A stretch of 14,186 bases of DNA from Propionibacteriaceae bacterium (GTDB lineage: Bacteria; Actinomycetota; Actinomycetes; Propionibacteriales; Propionibacteriaceae): assembly GCA_025923975.1 (NCBI GenBank), contig JAICEV010000035.1:1-14186 (forward strand), in the 5' to 3' direction. Of the stretch, positions 12,864 to 14,186 are shown piece after piece. The position numbers and the translations under genes are program-made. The notes under the pieces were generated by a model that saw nothing but the letters and a program-made list of their open reading frames with translations, did no database searches and was not told the origin of the DNA. Every line of letters begins with the position of its first letter. The stretch's first letter is position 1.

Positions 12864-13568
12864 ATGGAGACGAGGGCCGCCGACATTGTTGTCGACGGCC
12901 GGACCGTCGTCACAGCGCGGCCGATTGCCTCTGGTCCCTGGCCCGGGGTGGTGATGCTGCACGAAGGTTGGGGCATCGACGACGTGCTGCGCCGTCATGC
13001 AGATCGGTTGGCCGCCGCGGGATACCTCGTGTACGCCCCGGATCTGCTGGGCGAGGGTTCCTGGCTGCGATGCATGAGGATCGTCTTACAGGCGTACCAG
13101 GCCCGCGCCGGTAGGCCGTTTGAGTTGATCGAGTCCTGCCGCAGGAAGCTGCAGGCCGACGGCGACTGCACGGGCAAGGTTGGAGTCATCGGCTTTTGCA
13201 TGGGCGGAGGGTTCGCACTGCTGGTGTCGGCCGAGGGCTACCACGCGGCATCAGTCAATTACGGCCCGGTGCCAGCTGATATCGACAAGCTCGCCGAGCG
13301 CTCGTGTCCCATCGTCGCCAGCTACGGCGGCAAGGACTGGATGGTTCGCGGCGTGCCTCCGCTTCGGGAGGCACTGCGAGCTCACGCCGTACCGCACGAT
13401 GTCGAGGTTTATCCAGCCGCCGGTCACGCCTTCCTCAACGACAAACCGAACGGGCCGCTGCTCTTCCGCCCCGTGGTGAAGCTGACGCACTCCGGACCAG
13501 AGCCGGCGTCGGCAGCGGATGCATGGCACAGAATCGAGGCCTTCTTCGCCGAGCATCTCAGCTCGTAA
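12864..13568 (+). CDS. Dienelactone hydrolase family protein
   Basis: Alpha/beta hydrolase of the dienelactone hydrolase family. The 234-residue product shows HEGWG (Glu34 region), APDLLGEG (59-64), the nucleophile elbow GFCMGGG with Cys112, GGKDWMV containing Asp158, and GHAFLND with His188, so the Cys-Asp-His triad of dienelactone hydrolase is present in order and spacing. Length is close to the family norm (about 235-240). The true substrate is unknown, since many family members do not act on dienelactone. It is divergent from the VOC gene and its last 11 bases overlap the end of the opposite-strand ABC permease gene. Likely a cytosolic enzyme; no signal peptide is seen. Confidence 0.9.
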   Translation: METRAADIVVDGRTVVTARPIASGPWPGVVMLHEGWGIDDVLRRHADRLAAAGYLVYAPDLLGEGSWLRCMRIVLQAYQARAGRPFELIESCRRKLQADGDCTGKVGVIGFCMGGGFALLVSAEGYHAASVNYGPVPADIDKLAERSCPIVASYGGKDWMVRGVPPLREALRAHAVPHDVEVYPAAGHAFLNDKPNGPLLFRPVVKLTHSGPEPASAADAWHRIEAFFAEHLSS

Positions 13569-14186
13569 TGTCCTTGCGCAGGAAGTACCAGAAGGCAAAC
13601 CACACGGCGATGATGGCGTAGCCGATCGACCAGAGCGCACCGGTGATCATGTCGGAATAGTCGATGGTCGGCGCCAGCGCATCACGCCACGCGTATGCGT
13701 AATGACCGGGCAGCCCGTCGCGGATGTCGCCCAATGCCGGAATCGAGTCGAGGATTGCGCACAAGATCATCAACAGCACCGCGCCGCCCACCGCGGCGAG
13801 GGGTGCATCAGTGGTCACTCCGAGCATGAAGGCGAATGCGCCCACCACGGACATGACGACCAGCAGGTAGGCGATGATGATCAGCAGCCGGCCCGCGAAT
13901 TGCGGCCAACCGATTTGAGTTCCGGTCGGGCCGACATACGGACCCCACCCGTAGGCAATACCGCCCACGAGCAACGTCCAGGCAGGTAGAAACAGGAAAG
14001 CGACGACCGAGGAGAACGCCGCTACGACCAGCTTCTGCCGTAGCAGGCGCTCACGGCGCACCGGCGCGGCCAGCAGGTAGCGCAAACTGGCCCAGGTTGC
14101 CTCCGACGGGACGGTATCGCCGGCGAACAAGGCAACGATGACAATCAGGAGAAAGCTGGTCGAGGCAAAGAGCGTGAAGATCACCA
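13558..14186 (-). CDS. ABC-2 type transporter permease, N-terminus cut by window edge
   Basis: C-terminal part (at least 208 residues) of an integral membrane permease; the reading frame continues off the right edge, and the GTG at 14184 is probably internal. Visible: FASTSFLLIVIVALFAGDTVPSEA, then the cytosolic-facing SLRYLLAAPVRRERLLRQKLV, which matches the ABC-2 permease signature region where the permease contacts the ATPase. Four or five further hydrophobic segments follow, at about 51-75, 97-122, 128-147 and 182-202 of the visible part. The matching ATPase gene is expected upstream of it, outside the window. The cargo is unknown. Its last 11 bases overlap the end of the convergent hydrolase gene. 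Confidence 0.85.
   Translation of the reverse strand, partial: VIFTLFASTSFLLIVIVALFAGDTVPSEATWASLRYLLAAPVRRERLLRQKLVVAAFSSVVAFLFLPAWTLLVGGIAYGWGPYVGPTGTQIGWPQFAGRLLIIIAYLLVVMSVVGAFAFMLGVTTDAPLAAVGGAVLLMILCAILDSIPALGDIRDGLPGHYAYAWRDALAPTIDYSDMITGALWSIGYAIIAVWFAFWYFLRKDITS

Noticed and set aside
12807..12998. N-terminal extension of the VOC protein to 12998
   Set aside because: It covers the divergent gene start and adds a His/Pro/Gly-rich stretch with no VOC features.

Overview
The window is GC-rich bacterial DNA that reads as an actinomycete chromosome. The main reasons are the order rpsP-khpA-rimM-trmD ... rplS-lepB, an S16 protein with a long Ala/Lys/Glu-rich tail, a fumarate reductase very like the mycobacterial FrdABCD as I recall it, a five-helix diheme-type SdhC, several GTG starts, and two likely leaderless promoters. 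I cannot assign a genus. There is no transposase, integrase, tRNA, rRNA or CRISPR array. This is housekeeping and energy-metabolism DNA, not a defence island.

Layout, left to right. (1) Minus strand 1-1123: lepB (signal peptidase I, 3' end off the window) preceded by rplS (L19). (2) Plus strand 1300-2103: a predicted lipoprotein divergent from rplS. (3) Plus strand 2201-5504: a tight frdABCD operon (fumarate reductase flavoprotein, Fe-S subunit and two membrane anchors). (4) Minus strand 9017-5506: sdhCAB, a separate succinate dehydrogenase of the class with one large cytochrome b anchor. It converges on frd with one base between the stop codons. (5) Minus strand 10171-9167: an APH-like kinase of unknown substrate. 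(6) Minus strand 12234-10207: the translation cluster rpsP-khpA-rimM-trmD. (7) 12429-14186: a small VOC/glyoxalase-fold protein (minus), a divergent dienelactone-hydrolase-like alpha/beta hydrolase (plus), and the C-terminal part of an ABC-2 transporter permease (minus, running off the right edge).

How the genes fit together. The rpsP-khpA-rimM-trmD-rplS-lepB order is split here by about 9 kb carrying two complete complex II-type enzymes. SdhCAB should oxidise succinate and reduce a quinone. FrdABCD should run the reverse direction, menaquinol to fumarate. The pair faces tail to tail without a visible terminator.

The most distinctive features are a threefold in-frame 39-bp (13-residue) tandem repeat in the TM2-TM3 loop of FrdC, a perfect 9-bp inverted repeat just upstream of frdA, and promoter-like TANNNT boxes placed for leaderless transcription in front of sdhC and the dienelactone hydrolase gene. 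No stretch over 300 bases lacks a gene. The largest gaps are 12235-12428, 1124-1299 and 9018-9166, described below.
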